From assembly GCA_963082875.1 (NCBI GenBank), contig OY720097.1:18236501-18300500 (forward strand): a stretch of 64,000 nt of DNA, written 5' to 3'. Under the pieces are notes generated by a model. It was not told the origin of the DNA, made no database searches, and worked only from the letters and a program-made list of their open reading frames with translations. The translations under genes and the position numbers were made by a program. The DNA is from Corella eumyota. Lineage: Eukaryota; Chordata; Ascidiacea; Phlebobranchia; Corellidae. This document shows positions 1 through 11,328 of this stretch, one piece after another (position 1 is the stretch's first letter; every line of letters starts with the position of its first letter).

Positions 1-781
1 TTTTGTTTAATAAAATTTAGAAATATAATTTTTTTAGGTATTTTCTGTTGAAAAAACGAGACTATTTAATTACTAACACAAACAATAAAGAGAAAGTAAA
101 ACATAAATAAAAAAATTACTTAGTTTTATGACTATGCTTATAAAATATATTGGCTATAATATAAAAAAATTTACTATATTTTAGACTTTTTATAAAAGAC
201 CTACTTAAAAGTTGTTTGACATTACTAATTTTATTATATTTACCATAACCTACTGGTCTTTCATTTAAAATCAACAAAACTTGTTTTTGTAAAGTTGTTA
301 AACCGGGTTGTAGAAGCAAAAAAATGCTGATTGTAAAAGGCACTTCGTGATCACGCCAGCTCTTAAATTTACATTGCAAAAAACTAAAATTTGCATACTA
401 GGAGGCTAGGAGCGCTGTAAAAACGTCCATGTATAATTTTTAGTATTGCAAACCCACGTGTTATAAAAATATTTCCCTGTTTTAAGTTTTTTAGTATACA
501 AAATTTATTTGTAGCTGTTTTGCGGTAAATATATTTAAATTTTTTTTATTTATCTGTTGTTAAAGTTACGACAGTGTCAAAAGTAATGTCGTAAGAAAAA
601 CTAATCTTGCAAAGTATATATTTATTAAAATAAAATATACAAAAAATATAAGTTAAATAGCAATATAAAAAGGTAAGTTGCAATAAAATGGCAAAGGTAA
701 GTACACAGCAATAAATAAAGTAAAATAAACCAAAATTTCAAGAGTTAATTTTTAAGATTTCTTTAATGTTATTGTTCCTTA
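1..781 (-). other. Left end of repeat unit, no intact gene
   Basis: This stretch aligns by eye with 26270-26940 and 53640-54400, so it is the distal end of the same repeat unit. It holds one decayed PTP exon (listed separately) and AT-rich sequence. I see no intact gene here. The last exon of membrane gene A begins at its right edge. Confidence 0.6.
240..375 (-). pseudogene. Relic of a PTP D1 WPD-loop exon
   Basis: The minus-strand reading contains SWRDHEVPFTISIF followed by LTTLQKQ, which lines up with [15 protein letters not shown] and QLYNKQ of the intact receptors in the window. The WPD motif has become WRD and no flanking PTP exons were found. It is a lone decayed exon of a lost receptor phosphatase, repeated at 26465-26570 and 53855-53965. 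Confidence 0.6.
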
Positions 782-2255
782 TCAAAAATCTCTTAAAATT
801 TTGCCATTGATGCAATCTCCTAACTCTTCCTAAAATATAAAACATAATATTGAAATAACATTTTTAAACATGCTTTGGGTACGTTTCATAAAATTTTTTC
901 AGGTCCAAATACAATGCTACTCACTAATATAATAAAGGACTTAGGAATTAAAGTTGGGCGAGGGGTGCTAATTCGGCGAAATTTGCTAATTTGTCGAGGA
1001 GATTTTATAGATTTTAAAGAATCACTGCCGGAAATCTAATACAGAAAAGTAGAACAATATTATTGTACTTGCGTTTTATTAATAAAGACCTATAAGAAAC
1101 AAAAATAAAAGTAAATTGTAAGTAATGTTAAAACACTTACCAATAGTGTACACTGGGTGCCTTGATCAAGCTGCGATAAGGTCTAAAAAGTACAAGTTTA
1201 TTTAAATATTAAGAGTCATATAAACACCACCAAATATATTCCTAAAATTTGTTTCATTAATCTTATTAAGTATATATCTAGCCATTGGAATAACAAACAG
1301 CACTTACATCCAAACATTGAGTTCCTTGTTCAACGGAATTATCGACATTTATAGTTTGGACGGAAACTTCAGAGACACACGGAGAAGGTTTGGCCATAAA
1401 TGAGGCAACAAAATCATCTACACCATATGGGTCCTGATAAAATAAAGTGTATGTTGTTTGTTAGATTACTAAAAAGCAAAGCTAGCGCTTATATTTTAAA
1501 AAGACATAATGCACATTAAAGTAACTTACCGGTATGGTACCTTTTACGAATGTCCCAATTTCATTGAATGTTTTATCTGGATTCCACGGCTTACCAGTGG
1601 TGCGGTAATAATAACCAGCGATATTTTCACCCTGTTTTACATAAGAACATGGTTGTAACCAGCGCTTGATAAATGGTTAAATATAAAGCTAAACTCAAAC
1701 AGGTAAAATTAAATTATAAAATTACCAAAAAATAACTTACAGGTCCCAAATAAATAGTAGGATGTCCAAAAATCTGCACTCGAAGATAGTAGAATAACCT
1801 GAAACAAAACATTTTTAAACAAATTTTAATTTTAAACAAATTTTAAAAAAATCAATAATATCGTTTGTACATATATTTAAGCACTAATTTTGGACAGTTA
1901 AGCAAGCAACTACACGACCACGTCTCGTCATAAAATGCTACTTAACTTAAAAATAAAAAAATTAACTTCAAATACATTGTTTTGCTTACTTTCGTAGTGG
2001 AATAAACAGCAAGCAGAGAAGCATTTGAACCTCCAAAATAAGTATCATAACATTAAAGTAGACTTCAAGATCAAAATCAGGTTCTGGCTTAGCAGGCTCA
2101 GGCCAAAATTTCGATGAGAAATAAGAATACGAAGTACCCTTAAAGCAATCAAGAGTTGTACACTCAAAAAAAGTCGGTGGTTTTTCAATCTTCGCTGCAA
2201 ATCCGAAATAATCTTTCAGGATGCTGAACTGACTGGTAAGCATGTTGAAATCCAT
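782..2255 (-). CDS. Unrecognised single-pass(?) membrane protein, copy A
   Basis: I do not recognise the family. From ATG 2255 the exons read 1989-2255, about 1741-1800, 1531-1632, 1311-1432, 1139-1182, about 917-1047 and 782-833, giving about 250 residues. The protein starts MDFNMLTSQFSILKDYFGF, has a Pro/Glu stretch (WPEPAKPEPDFD), a hydrophobic segment ending FIPLRKLFYYLRVQIF, then GHPTIYLGP, YYYRTTGKPWNPDKTF and two short QGTQC motifs, and ends in a basic Ser-rich tail. Splice phases agree across all junctions and the same exons are conserved in copies B and C, which supports a real gene. A possible 5' exon at about 2350-2430 (MCYVIKQKVKQKITDFF) could not be joined in frame, so the N-terminus is uncertain. 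The upstream DNA holds CRE-like sites. Confidence 0.6.
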
Positions 2256-2405
2256 GTCGGAGGAGAGATGGAATCGAAATAAATTATCTTGAACGTGGCT
2301 GCAATAGCTTCGAACACAAAGATATAAACGACGTTGCTTATACCAATGCAAATAAGATAATGAAGTTAAAAAAATCGGTAATTTTTTGTTTAACTTTTTG
2401 CTTTA

Positions 2406-2534
2406 TGACGTAACACATCAAGGTATTGGACAACAGAAAAAGTGCTAAGGTAGGCTAAATATATATGCAAAATTATCACAACACAAGCTGAATTAAGTTT
2501 TGGATTTCGTAAAAATTACGTACTAATGACGTAA
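2406..2534. promoter_or_regulatory. CRE-like sites upstream of membrane gene A
   Basis: TGACGTAA occurs at 2406-2413 and again at 2527-2534. It is a CREB/ATF/CREM-type half-palindrome. The distal one is conserved at 28968-28975, and copy C has a perfect TGACGTCA. The position relative to the gene fits a promoter, but the transcription start is not visible. Confidence 0.4.
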
Positions 2535-2911
2535 GCACAGCGCAAGTGTCTTAAAAGTCGGGACAATGGCTAAGTTAATATTTTTCTTTTTATTTTTTTA
2601 TACAAGCAACTTAATTTTACAAACAGCGAAACACAGTTTTTGGTTGAAAAATTTTAAAACATTCAAATATTTTACATACTCCATATTTAGCCAAAAACAA
2701 ATCAAAAAATAGTACACCAAAGTTCGATCGGTTATTTAAGACAAAGCTTGGTTAAATTATAAATGGTGAAAATATAAAAAAAAATAAACACAAAATATAA
2801 TTTTTTTACAAAATCAAGTAACAATACCTCATAATAAAGTTATTTATAAGAGATTAATATATTATTTAATCAAAATAGTTCAACATTTCGTATTCGTTTA
2901 ATCACTTATTT

Positions 2912-5900
2912 TTCCCGAAACTTTCATAACCAGAGTAGGAGTCAATGTACTGGGCTGCTATTTGATACAAGGAATCATATTGAGCCTAAAATAATTTATT
3001 TATACTTTAAGCTTTTAGCTCAATTTTTAATTTGGTGTAGTAGTCATAACACTTGCTACATTACATAAGGTCTTGGGTTTGGTCACCACTGCTCTCCTAC
3101 TGTAGCGCCCTTGAGTAAGGCACTATAAACAGTATAAACTTCTGTTGAGCCAGCACTTAATTAGCAGTTTAAATATCAGTAAATTGTAATAAATAATATC
3201 TTAAACTGTTGAAGGCAACTCAAGACTCAGTTGGGGTAACGGTTGTTTATCTATGATTAGGTCTGATACCCACCTTTCCACATCGAGAATAATGATATAT
3301 AAAAAAAAATTAGCAAAAAAACCTTACCAGATTTTCCACCATTCCAGGTCTCATGTCTCTCATATCCTTGACTGTCCTCAAAACATCAACCTTGTTTTCA
3401 TTCTTTATTCGCTCAATCAAGTTCAAAGCTCCAATAAACACCCCAGTATGACCTGCTCCATCACTAATAAAAATATGTTAAATGTTGATTTAAATAAAAT
3501 ATTTAACAAAAAAGACAACAAATTACCCGCAGTGTACTGCCAAATTTTTTTCTTCATTTTGTTCAAAACTTTCTTGAACTTTTTTAATCAAGTCAGTTAT
3601 GACATCACAATTTGGAGCTTGACCAACTTCCCAGTTTGGTACCTGATATTGAATAATCGTTTTCTAAAAAAAATAAAGTGTAATAAAGTATAATGTTAAA
3701 ATTATGTCTGGAGTTAAACTTTTTTTACCTGTTTGTTGTTAAATGTCAGCATAAAAATTCTTTTTATCAAACCAATTCCAACTTTTTGAACTGAAACAAG
3801 CTGTACTTTGTAACAACTAAAACTTAAACTCTCATTCTTATTATTAGGCCAGTATTGAATATATTGTCCCTGAAACATTATCACTTTCATTGGTATAAAC
3901 TTGGTAAATGCATAAATTGAATTTTGATAAATAAACATATTTGATAAAAATACATTGGATATTTATGTTTACCTTTAAAGCCTCATGCAACTTTGACAAC
4001 ATAATTATAACGGTAACTTTATTATGCCAAATACTGTGCCAAAATTCAACAACAGTGTCAACAGTTGGAGTCTGAGCAGCTAAGATTGATTTGGAAGTGT
4101 CATAACTCTAAAAATAATGTGTATTTATAATAAATTAAGTTTAAATATCGGAAAATGTTGTGGTCAAAACACTGAACTTCACTACATGAGGTTTTGTGTT
4201 CAATCCCTACTGCTCTTATGCTGCAACATCCTTAAGTAAGGTGCTTTAAACGATATAAACTTCTGCTGGGTCACCACTTAATCAGCAACTCAATTATAAT
4301 TCTATAATATCCTAAACTGATAAAGACAACTTGAGACCGGGTCAGGGTAACTGATGTTACTCTACGTTTGGGTTATAAAGTTGACCTTCTTATATCAAAG
4401 ATAAATAAACATAAAAAAAATAAAATTAACTAAACAAAAAAATTGCAAATATTACCTCAATAAACGATGCATTATAGTAAACAGGTTTTAAACTGCTAGG
4501 TAAAGGTGGTAACAGAAAAATAGCATGGTCATCTGTAAATACATAAAATTTAATTCTGTTGATATTTAACTCATTTTCAATTCAAAATATAAAAAAAAAT
4601 ATTTATTACATGGTAGAATAGTGTTGTTAATATTGCTTTTAACATTTTCTATCTTGTTTGCAATTACATGTGTAGCTTGATTAGGACCAATTAAATCAAG
4701 TTTATTAAATTCTTCCTTGATTCTATAAAATAAAATATCTATTCTTGGTGTGAAAGGGCGTTTTCTTTGCTTAAACAAAGGACAACATTTGTAATCTTGA
4801 CCCCAAAATTTGAAGCATTCTTTACACCCTGACCCATAAAAGATAGATATTTTATTGATTCTTAAAGTCTTACTTAAAGATTCTATAACACTAAAGCAGT
4901 TAAGATCTAACCCTATACACCTTGCCAATCCCATTTAATAACTTATATAAAAATAACTTTGTATCTAACATACCTTTGATGTGTTACTTGATTTTGAAAT
5001 TTAGCAACTTCAAAATCAGTGCTGCCATATAAATATTGCTCAGCAATCATTTTGTGAAGAAAGAGGTATTGTTCCTGTTAAAATATAAAGGATCATTAAT
5101 TCTTACTTGGTTAGTTTTTATTTTTTATAAATATAGTAAAAAAAGTCTTAGATATATTCCAAAAGTTAATTATTGCCTTAGTTTGAACCATGTCAGTTCT
5201 TTGACTTCTGAGATTAAAAACAGTTTCAAAAACATTAACACTTTGTTTTTCTTTCATTTTTTGCATCAAACAATCAAACCCAATAAATGTTCCAGTTCTA
5301 CCAACACCATTACTGTAAAAAATGTATTTATTTAAAAGTTTTTGGCATTATGTTATGTTTTAAACAAATGAATACGGCAATGTTTTTTTTTAGGCTTTTA
5401 AAAACTGGTATAAACATAAAATATTGAACATACCAATATTTTAAAACCAATCAGTTACTTACCTGCAATGTACAACAATAGGAGTTTTAATTGCTTGATG
5501 ATTGTAAAGTTTTTGAACTTGGTTGTAAAAGTGAAAGAAACTGCTGGTTGTTAAAGGCACACAATGGTCAGGCCAGCCCAAAAATAGTAATTGGGTTACA
5601 GGATCTAAAGCCTGTAATAATTTTATTGAATTTATTTCCTTAGAATTATATTTTCATATAAATACGAATTTTTTTTTTTATTATAAAACTAAGATTTGAT
5701 GCTTACTGATTCATAGAGGGCATCAGTTGGACAAATTAGAAATTTTCTTCGAATAAAATATCCCTGTGTAGATTCTTGTTCAGCTTTAACTGTAACGTTT
5801 CCATATTGAACAGTTTCTTCTAGCTCTGGCCAGTACTTTTTATATTGCATCTAAACAAGTTGTATGTTTAAAATTAAGGCTTTAAAAACGTTGCAAAATA

Positions 5901-8900
5901 AAAATTACTTTTCCTTCTTCTGAGAGGTTGGTAAGCATTACAATGAAGCTACAATTTGTTTCCAAAATCATCTGCCAAAAATCATTTACAGTTCTTTGTA
6001 ATGGAGATTGAGTTGCAATATATTTCTTTGGTACATTAAAACTCTGAAAGTAAGAAGATATGTATTGTTCACTGTGTTTTATCAAAAATAAAACTAAAAA
6101 ATGTAACAAACTTACATCAACGTAACTTGCATTGATATATTGATTACCTTCCAATATTACTCTTGAAGAATCAACTATAAAACAGAAACATTTTTTTAGA
6201 GTATAAGCGATTGTATTTAAAAAAAATATTTTTTGTACTTAGTTGTAATTTACTTTATAAAAAAATAATAAGAAATTAAAAAAAATAAACTTACATGGCA
6301 AAATATGTTTTTCTCGATTTTTAAAAGAATTTTCAGGTTTTTGAGCTACTGAAGTTGATGTTTTTATTTTTAACGATTCTTGATTTAATTTCTATAATTT
6401 AATTTATGGTATATATAATAAATTTTGTTGTAATAATTTTGTTAATTGTTTATCAATGATAAAGATAAAGTTACTTACAGTTGTAAATTGGTCGTCAATT
6501 TCAGAATTATTTTCATCAGAAAGAATTAAATATTTTGACAGCAATTGAGATAAAACTATTTTGTATTTTTTAAAAGCATGTGGTTCATTTTGAAAAGCTA
6601 CATTTTCGTAAACTTTGTTTCTTTGCTTGCCTAAGGTAATAAAAACAAACCATTTAATTTTAGTACATCTAGAATAAACAAATTTGGCAGAAATTAAACT
6701 ACAAAATAATATTTGTTAAAAACATTTACCTTTTTTATTAACTACATTCTCTGCTTTGTGACCAAATTTTCTACAAACAAGAAATTGTTAAATCAAATAT
6801 GTAAGAAAAACTATATAAAATTTAACATATAGTGTGTTTAAAAATTAATAGTTTAAGTATTAAGTTAACTAATTAAAATTTACAAATCAAATTAACCTTT
6901 TTCTCCATACATAAACACCAGCCAACACAGCAATAATAAGTAAAGGAATAACAACTCCAATTACTATGTAAATAGTATTATCAGAACCTAAATATAAGAA
7001 TGACCAACTTATTCTATAACAAATTTCATTTGAATTAGTTAATTTAATTGTAGGTTATAAACTAAATAACATTTTGTTTTTAAAATTGTTTTTTTTACCT
7101 GGATTAGAAATTAAATTTTGACAAACTTCTCCATCAAACCCTTTAACACATTCACAAAAATAATGAGCTCCACTTTCATGACATTTTCCACCATTTTCAC
7201 ATTTTATCGTTGCACATAAATGTGTTGTTGCTATAGAAAAATAAAACAAATATAATTATTTATATTATTAAAGTTAACAATTTTACAAAATAAAAAATAT
7301 ATTTGTGAATTAATTCACTAAAGAAAACTGCTAGATGTGGCATACGTCGTGTAGTTTAAATTGCTAAATGTTTAAATGTGACATACGCCGTGTAGTTTAC
7401 CAAAAACAAGTATTAGTTGTAACTATCTTAAAATATATAAAATACAATAAACTATAGAAATAAAGCTAAATAATTTTTAATTTAATTAAAATTTTAAAAA
7501 ATACATTAATATATATCATTTATATGTCAAATAATATTTAACTATCTATATATTAAAAGTAGTACAACTTTAGCACCTGTTTTTTCACATACAAAGTCAT
7601 ATGTATTAGAACATGGTAATCCAACCCATTTAAAAGTTTCTTGTTGTAATGCTAAACAATCTCCATTATCTGAAAATGTTTCAATATTTTCCCAATTTTG
7701 AAATCCTTGATTTTCTTTTACTGGTATCAAACTATGATCAAGCCATCTCCATTCTAAATAATAAAATGTTATAAAATTGTTAGTAAAAAATAAATATAAT
7801 TTTCAAAAATATAATTCCTTTGTTAATTAAGAAAGTTATAATAACAAAATTATTATACAGGATTGTTATAAACCAAAATTAAAATTAAAATTTGGAAAAT
7901 TTTACCTTGATTTAGTTTTCTTCCACCAATCCATATAATTTGATTATCAATATGCTCTTTTAAATATTTCTCTAAAGCAAGTTGTGTTTGGTTGTCTTTA
8001 ATAATAGCCAGTGCACCTCCATAACTAACACTTTGTATTATTGAATCATTAAATGAAGTAGGTTCACCATTACTTACAAAATAAAAATATTCTTCCGATG
8101 AAACAAAATTTCCTGTTTTAAAAAAAATATTGGTTTAACATTTACTATTCAGAAATAAATTAATACAGAAGTATTATTTAAATTTTCTACCGTCTTCACA
8201 ATTTTGAGCAGTATAGGTGGAAGTACAGTTGCATTGATAATATGGATCCTCTGATTCTCTAATACAAATTCCATTATTTAAACAAGGAACAGGATCACAA
8301 GCATCTGGTAATAAAAAACAAATTTTACAATAAATAAATTAAAAGTAATGTCCAAACTACCTAAATTACAATTTTGATCATAATAACTACGTTAGCAATC
8401 AACTTTACAAGTTTAAGTGTTGTTACATGGTTAAATATTGTTTAAAATATTCTAAATAAATATACTATTAAAAATGAATTAAATTAGTAAACATTTTATC
8501 AAACAAACCAATTTCACATGCAAGTTTAGCCACAAGAGCACAATTATTTGTTAATTTATTTGTTTTATTAGTTGAAAAAGTTACGTAAAAATTTAACATT
8601 AACAATACCAATTTCACATAAGTTTCCAGTAAATCCATTTAAACAATCACATGTAAATCCTAACCCGTCGTTATCACGAACACAAGTTCCTCTAATTTCA
8701 CATAAGTTAGGTGAACATGGATCTAGATTTTAAATATGCACAAAATTTTACCCAATAAAAGTCTTTTTCAAATCACAAAAAATGACAAATGAAATAATAC
8801 ATTACAAATAAAGAAAAAGTGATAACAATACCAATTTCACATTTATTTCCAGCAAATCCATTTGAACAATTACAAGTAAATCCTAACCCATCATTATTAC

Positions 8901-11290
8901 GAACACAAGTTCCACCATTTTTACATTGGTCAGGTAAGCATGGATCTAAAATAGTGTATGTACAACAAAGATATAGTTTCTTAGTCTTATATATGTCTAT
9001 AATTTATTGACCATGTTAAGCACTAAAGTTTTATTTAAACAAACCTATATCTATATTACAAGTATCTCCAGTATAACCAGGTGGACATTCACATTTGAAG
9101 TTTAAATTTGACAAATTAATGTCACAAATTCCCCCATTCTCACATGGATCACCATTACATGGATCTAATGTAATTAGAATTTATATCAGTAAAAACATTT
9201 AAAAAAAATAAACCTACAGTACAATTTTTAAAAATACGAAACAATATTTTACATTTTGGTTATAAAAAAAAGATGCTGTTAAAATTTATCAAAAATATTA
9301 ACAATAAAAAACAAATAGTAGGTAGGATCAAAAACAGTGTCTTTTGCCTTTATGAACTAAAATTTGTACTGATAAAATTCGTTGTCAAAACAATAAAATA
9401 ATACTCCGTTCAAGTTACAAATAGTTAACATAAACACAAATTAAACACTATTTCTTTTAATTCAAACTTACTCTTTCTATATTTTAAATAACAATCCATA
9501 AATATTAAAAAAACTTGATTTAATAAGATATGGTAAAAATTAGGTAAAATATTAAAAAATCAAAAAAATATAGTAAATTACTTGTTTGTTGACAAATATA
9601 TCCAGGATAATTATTATCTGGCCAATCTATCCAAACTCCAATTAAATTATAGAAACCCCCATATTGATCCAATGACCTTATTCTAAGGTAACCTGGATTG
9701 TCATTAGGATTATTGGTATTCCAATTTTCATACCCAGTACTACTATCAGGTTGTGGTACAGGTGTTCCATCAATCCAGCTCCAGTCATAAGGTGAAGAGG
9801 TTCCACTTGCACCAATCCAGTAACCAACTCCATCTATATTTCCAACATCATCTATTGTGTCCTGAGCTGCACTTTCCCATTCCCTTAATTGTTGCACAAT
9901 AATTTGTTGAGTAGAGTTATCTTTAATCATCAACAAAGTTCCTCCATTATTTTGACATTTTTGTTCAGCTTGGGAATAAGTTAAAGGCAAAGTAGAGTCG
10001 TTGTAAAAACTGATGATGTCATTATTATGAACTATCACAGCATTAGCATCTAAACAAAAAAAGTTATATAAATATTCAACAATTGTTAAAACAACCAGTT
10101 GTTAATGCAGTAACCAGAAAAAAAAATACAGTACAAATTATAAAAATACAAAACAACATAAGAGACATTTTCTTTTAAATTAAATGTTAACTATTATGCT
10201 GATCACATTTATTATAAATATAAACATAAAAACAAATTGTACATAACAGGTAAAATTTTGTTTTATGTTATTACCAATGTTCTTTGCCTCTTAAAAAAAA
10301 TTGAAAGTAATGTGATTAAAACAAAAAAGCATACCGATAAAATTTATTGCCAAAACCATAAAATGAAAGTAAGTTTAAGTTACCAATAGTAAACATAAAC
10401 ACAATTTAAATAATTTATTTTAACTTGAACCAATTTTTTAATATATTTTGATTAAAAAAACAATAATATTAACAATAAGGTATAAAATTAGTTTTCAATC
10501 TTATAAAAAAAGAAATAAAAATGACATAAAATTGCAAAAAATATTTTTTAAAACTCAATATAATAGCTTACTTGTTTGTTGACAAATATATCCAGGATAA
10601 ATATTATCTGGCCAATCCACCCAGCCTCCAATTAAATTGCTAAAAACATCAATTGTATCCAAAGATCTTATTCGAAGATAACCTAGATTGTTATCAGGAT
10701 TTTCACCATACCAATTTTCATAATTATCAGCCATACTTGTGCCAGGTTTTGGTACTGGTGTACCATCAATCCACTTCCAGTCATAAGATGTGTACACACC
10801 ACCACTCTTAGTAACAGTCCCACTTGCACCAATCCAGTAACCAACTGCATGTATGTCACCAACATCATATATTGTATCCTGAGCTGCACTTTCCCATTCC
10901 CACAATTGTTGCACAACAATTTGTTGAGTAGCTAAATCCCTTAATTTTAACAAAGTTCCTCCAGTATTTTGACATTTTTGTTCAGCTTCAGCATAAGTTA
11001 AACTCAAAGCTGAGTCATTGTAAAAAGTAATGATAATATTGTTATAAACTATCACTGCATTTGCATCTAAACAAAAATTTAAATTTTTTTATTATTTAAT
11101 AAATGATAACAACAGTTGTTTTTTAATCATTAATAATATTATTTATAGTAGTTTTAATACCAACCAATATTAATCATTTAAAAAAATGTAGTCTAATATT
11201 AACATAAAAAGAAAACTTACCTTGCGATATACATGTAGTAAAACCTTGAAGTAAAATAAATACTATAATACCTAGTTTGTAAGTTTCCAT
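2912..11290 (-). CDS. RPTP1: CTLD/EGF receptor-type tyrosine phosphatase
   Basis: Single-pass receptor phosphatase of about 1,310 residues in about 27 exons. Order: signal peptide [17 protein letters not shown] (11221-11290); two CTLD exons (10572-11066, 9582-10049); EGF exons 9045-9164, 8832-8945, 8609-8722, 8191-8304; a second-type CTLD split over 7906-8112 and 7577-7753; EGF 7099-7230; transmembrane exon 6897-6987 ([16 protein letters not shown] then WRKR); juxtamembrane exons 6730-6770, 6480-6632, 6297-6392; PTP D1 about 4974-6175; PTP D2 2912-4721. D1 has [25 protein letters not shown] and [10 protein letters not shown], so it should be catalytic, although WPDHG is usual. D2 has NWEVGQ in place of WPD and [10 protein letters not shown] with His for the catalytic Arg, so D2 is probably inactive. 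D1/D2 remind me most of the R2B class (PTPRK/M/T), with modest certainty. Ectodomain exons are all phase 1-1. Confidence 0.85.
3032..3303 (+). mobile_element. tRNA-derived SINE, degenerate
   Basis: It resembles the better copy at 24962-25244: a tRNA-like head (TTGGTGTAGTAGT), the CTCTCCTACTGTAGCGCCC core, TTGAGTAAGGCACT and the tail with CAAGACTCAGTTGGGGTAAC. It lies in the last intron of RPTP1 and is shared with RPTP3 at 29458-29652, so it predates the unit duplication. A tRNA-derived Ciona SINE of the Cics-1 kind is the likely family; this is from memory. Confidence 0.65.
4152..4412 (+). mobile_element. tRNA-derived SINE, degenerate
   Basis: Same family as 24962-25244, recognisable by TTGTGTTCAATCC (B-box region), CTTAAGTAAGGTGCT, AACTTGAGACCGGGTC and the TATCAAAGATAAATAAAC tail. 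It lies in the D2 intron between exons 3973-4108 and 4457-4532. The copy at 30692-30952 in RPTP3 is nearly identical. Confidence 0.65.
4735..4934 (-). other. Cys-rich open frame in the D1-D2 intron of RPTP1
   Basis: The intron between D1 and D2 holds an open frame starting [19 protein letters not shown], with a [18 protein letters not shown] Cys cluster. It stays open into the first D2 exon in the correct D2 frame. RPTP3 carries the same frame (31270-31481) with two additional codons; RPTP2 and RPTP4 lack this insert. It could encode an alternative N-terminus for a D2-only product, or be a chance open frame. Confidence 0.3.
8345..8425 (-). pseudogene. Dead EGF exon inside an RPTP1 intron
   Basis: The minus-strand reading keeps KVDC and [10 protein letters not shown] at the spacing of an EGF end and matches the live exon of RPTP2 at 23371-23478 (PGYFDLNCATG). 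A stop codon follows KVDC and the first half is eroded. The same relic lies in RPTP3 at 34805-34880. Confidence 0.55.
8512..8545 (-). pseudogene. Stub of the EGF exon deleted from RPTP1
   Basis: A CCAATTTCACAT end (coding CEIG plus donor) remains here, but the rest of the EGF exon is gone and the DNA continues as the flank seen at about 35170 in RPTP3. RPTP3 still has the whole exon at 34955-35066. This explains why RPTP1 has one EGF fewer. Confidence 0.55.
9582..11066 (-). repeat. Tandemly duplicated CTLD exon in RPTP1
   Basis: Two phase 1-1 exons (9582-10049 and 10572-11066) encode homologous CTLDs, both beginning DANAVIV and ending YICQQT. The flanking introns also resemble each other (for example the CAGTACAAATT-like stretches near 9218 and 10130), so an exon plus intron of about 1 kb was duplicated. 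RPTP2, RPTP3 and RPTP4 each have a single copy of this exon. Confidence 0.75.
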
Positions 11291-11320
11291 ATTTGAATCC
11301 AGCACACAAAGTAGGATTCA

Positions 11321-11328
11321 ATTTTATA
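11321..11328 (-). promoter_or_regulatory. TATA-like box of RPTP1
   Basis: TATAAAAT on the minus strand lies about 31-38 bp before the ATG at 11290. If it is used, the 5' leader would be under about 10 nt. RPTP3 has the same element at 36865-36872. Confidence 0.45.

Noticed and set aside
3253-3693. 146-codon plus-strand open frame
   Set aside because: It is antisense to the D2 exons of RPTP1; the minus-strand reading has PTP motifs and splice sites. Similar plus-strand frames at 18488, 29603, 29659, 30000 and 46579 are the same shadow.
7600-9200. CRISPR-like regular repeats in the EGF region
   Set aside because: The similar blocks are homologous EGF exons separated by introns, and this is an animal genome.
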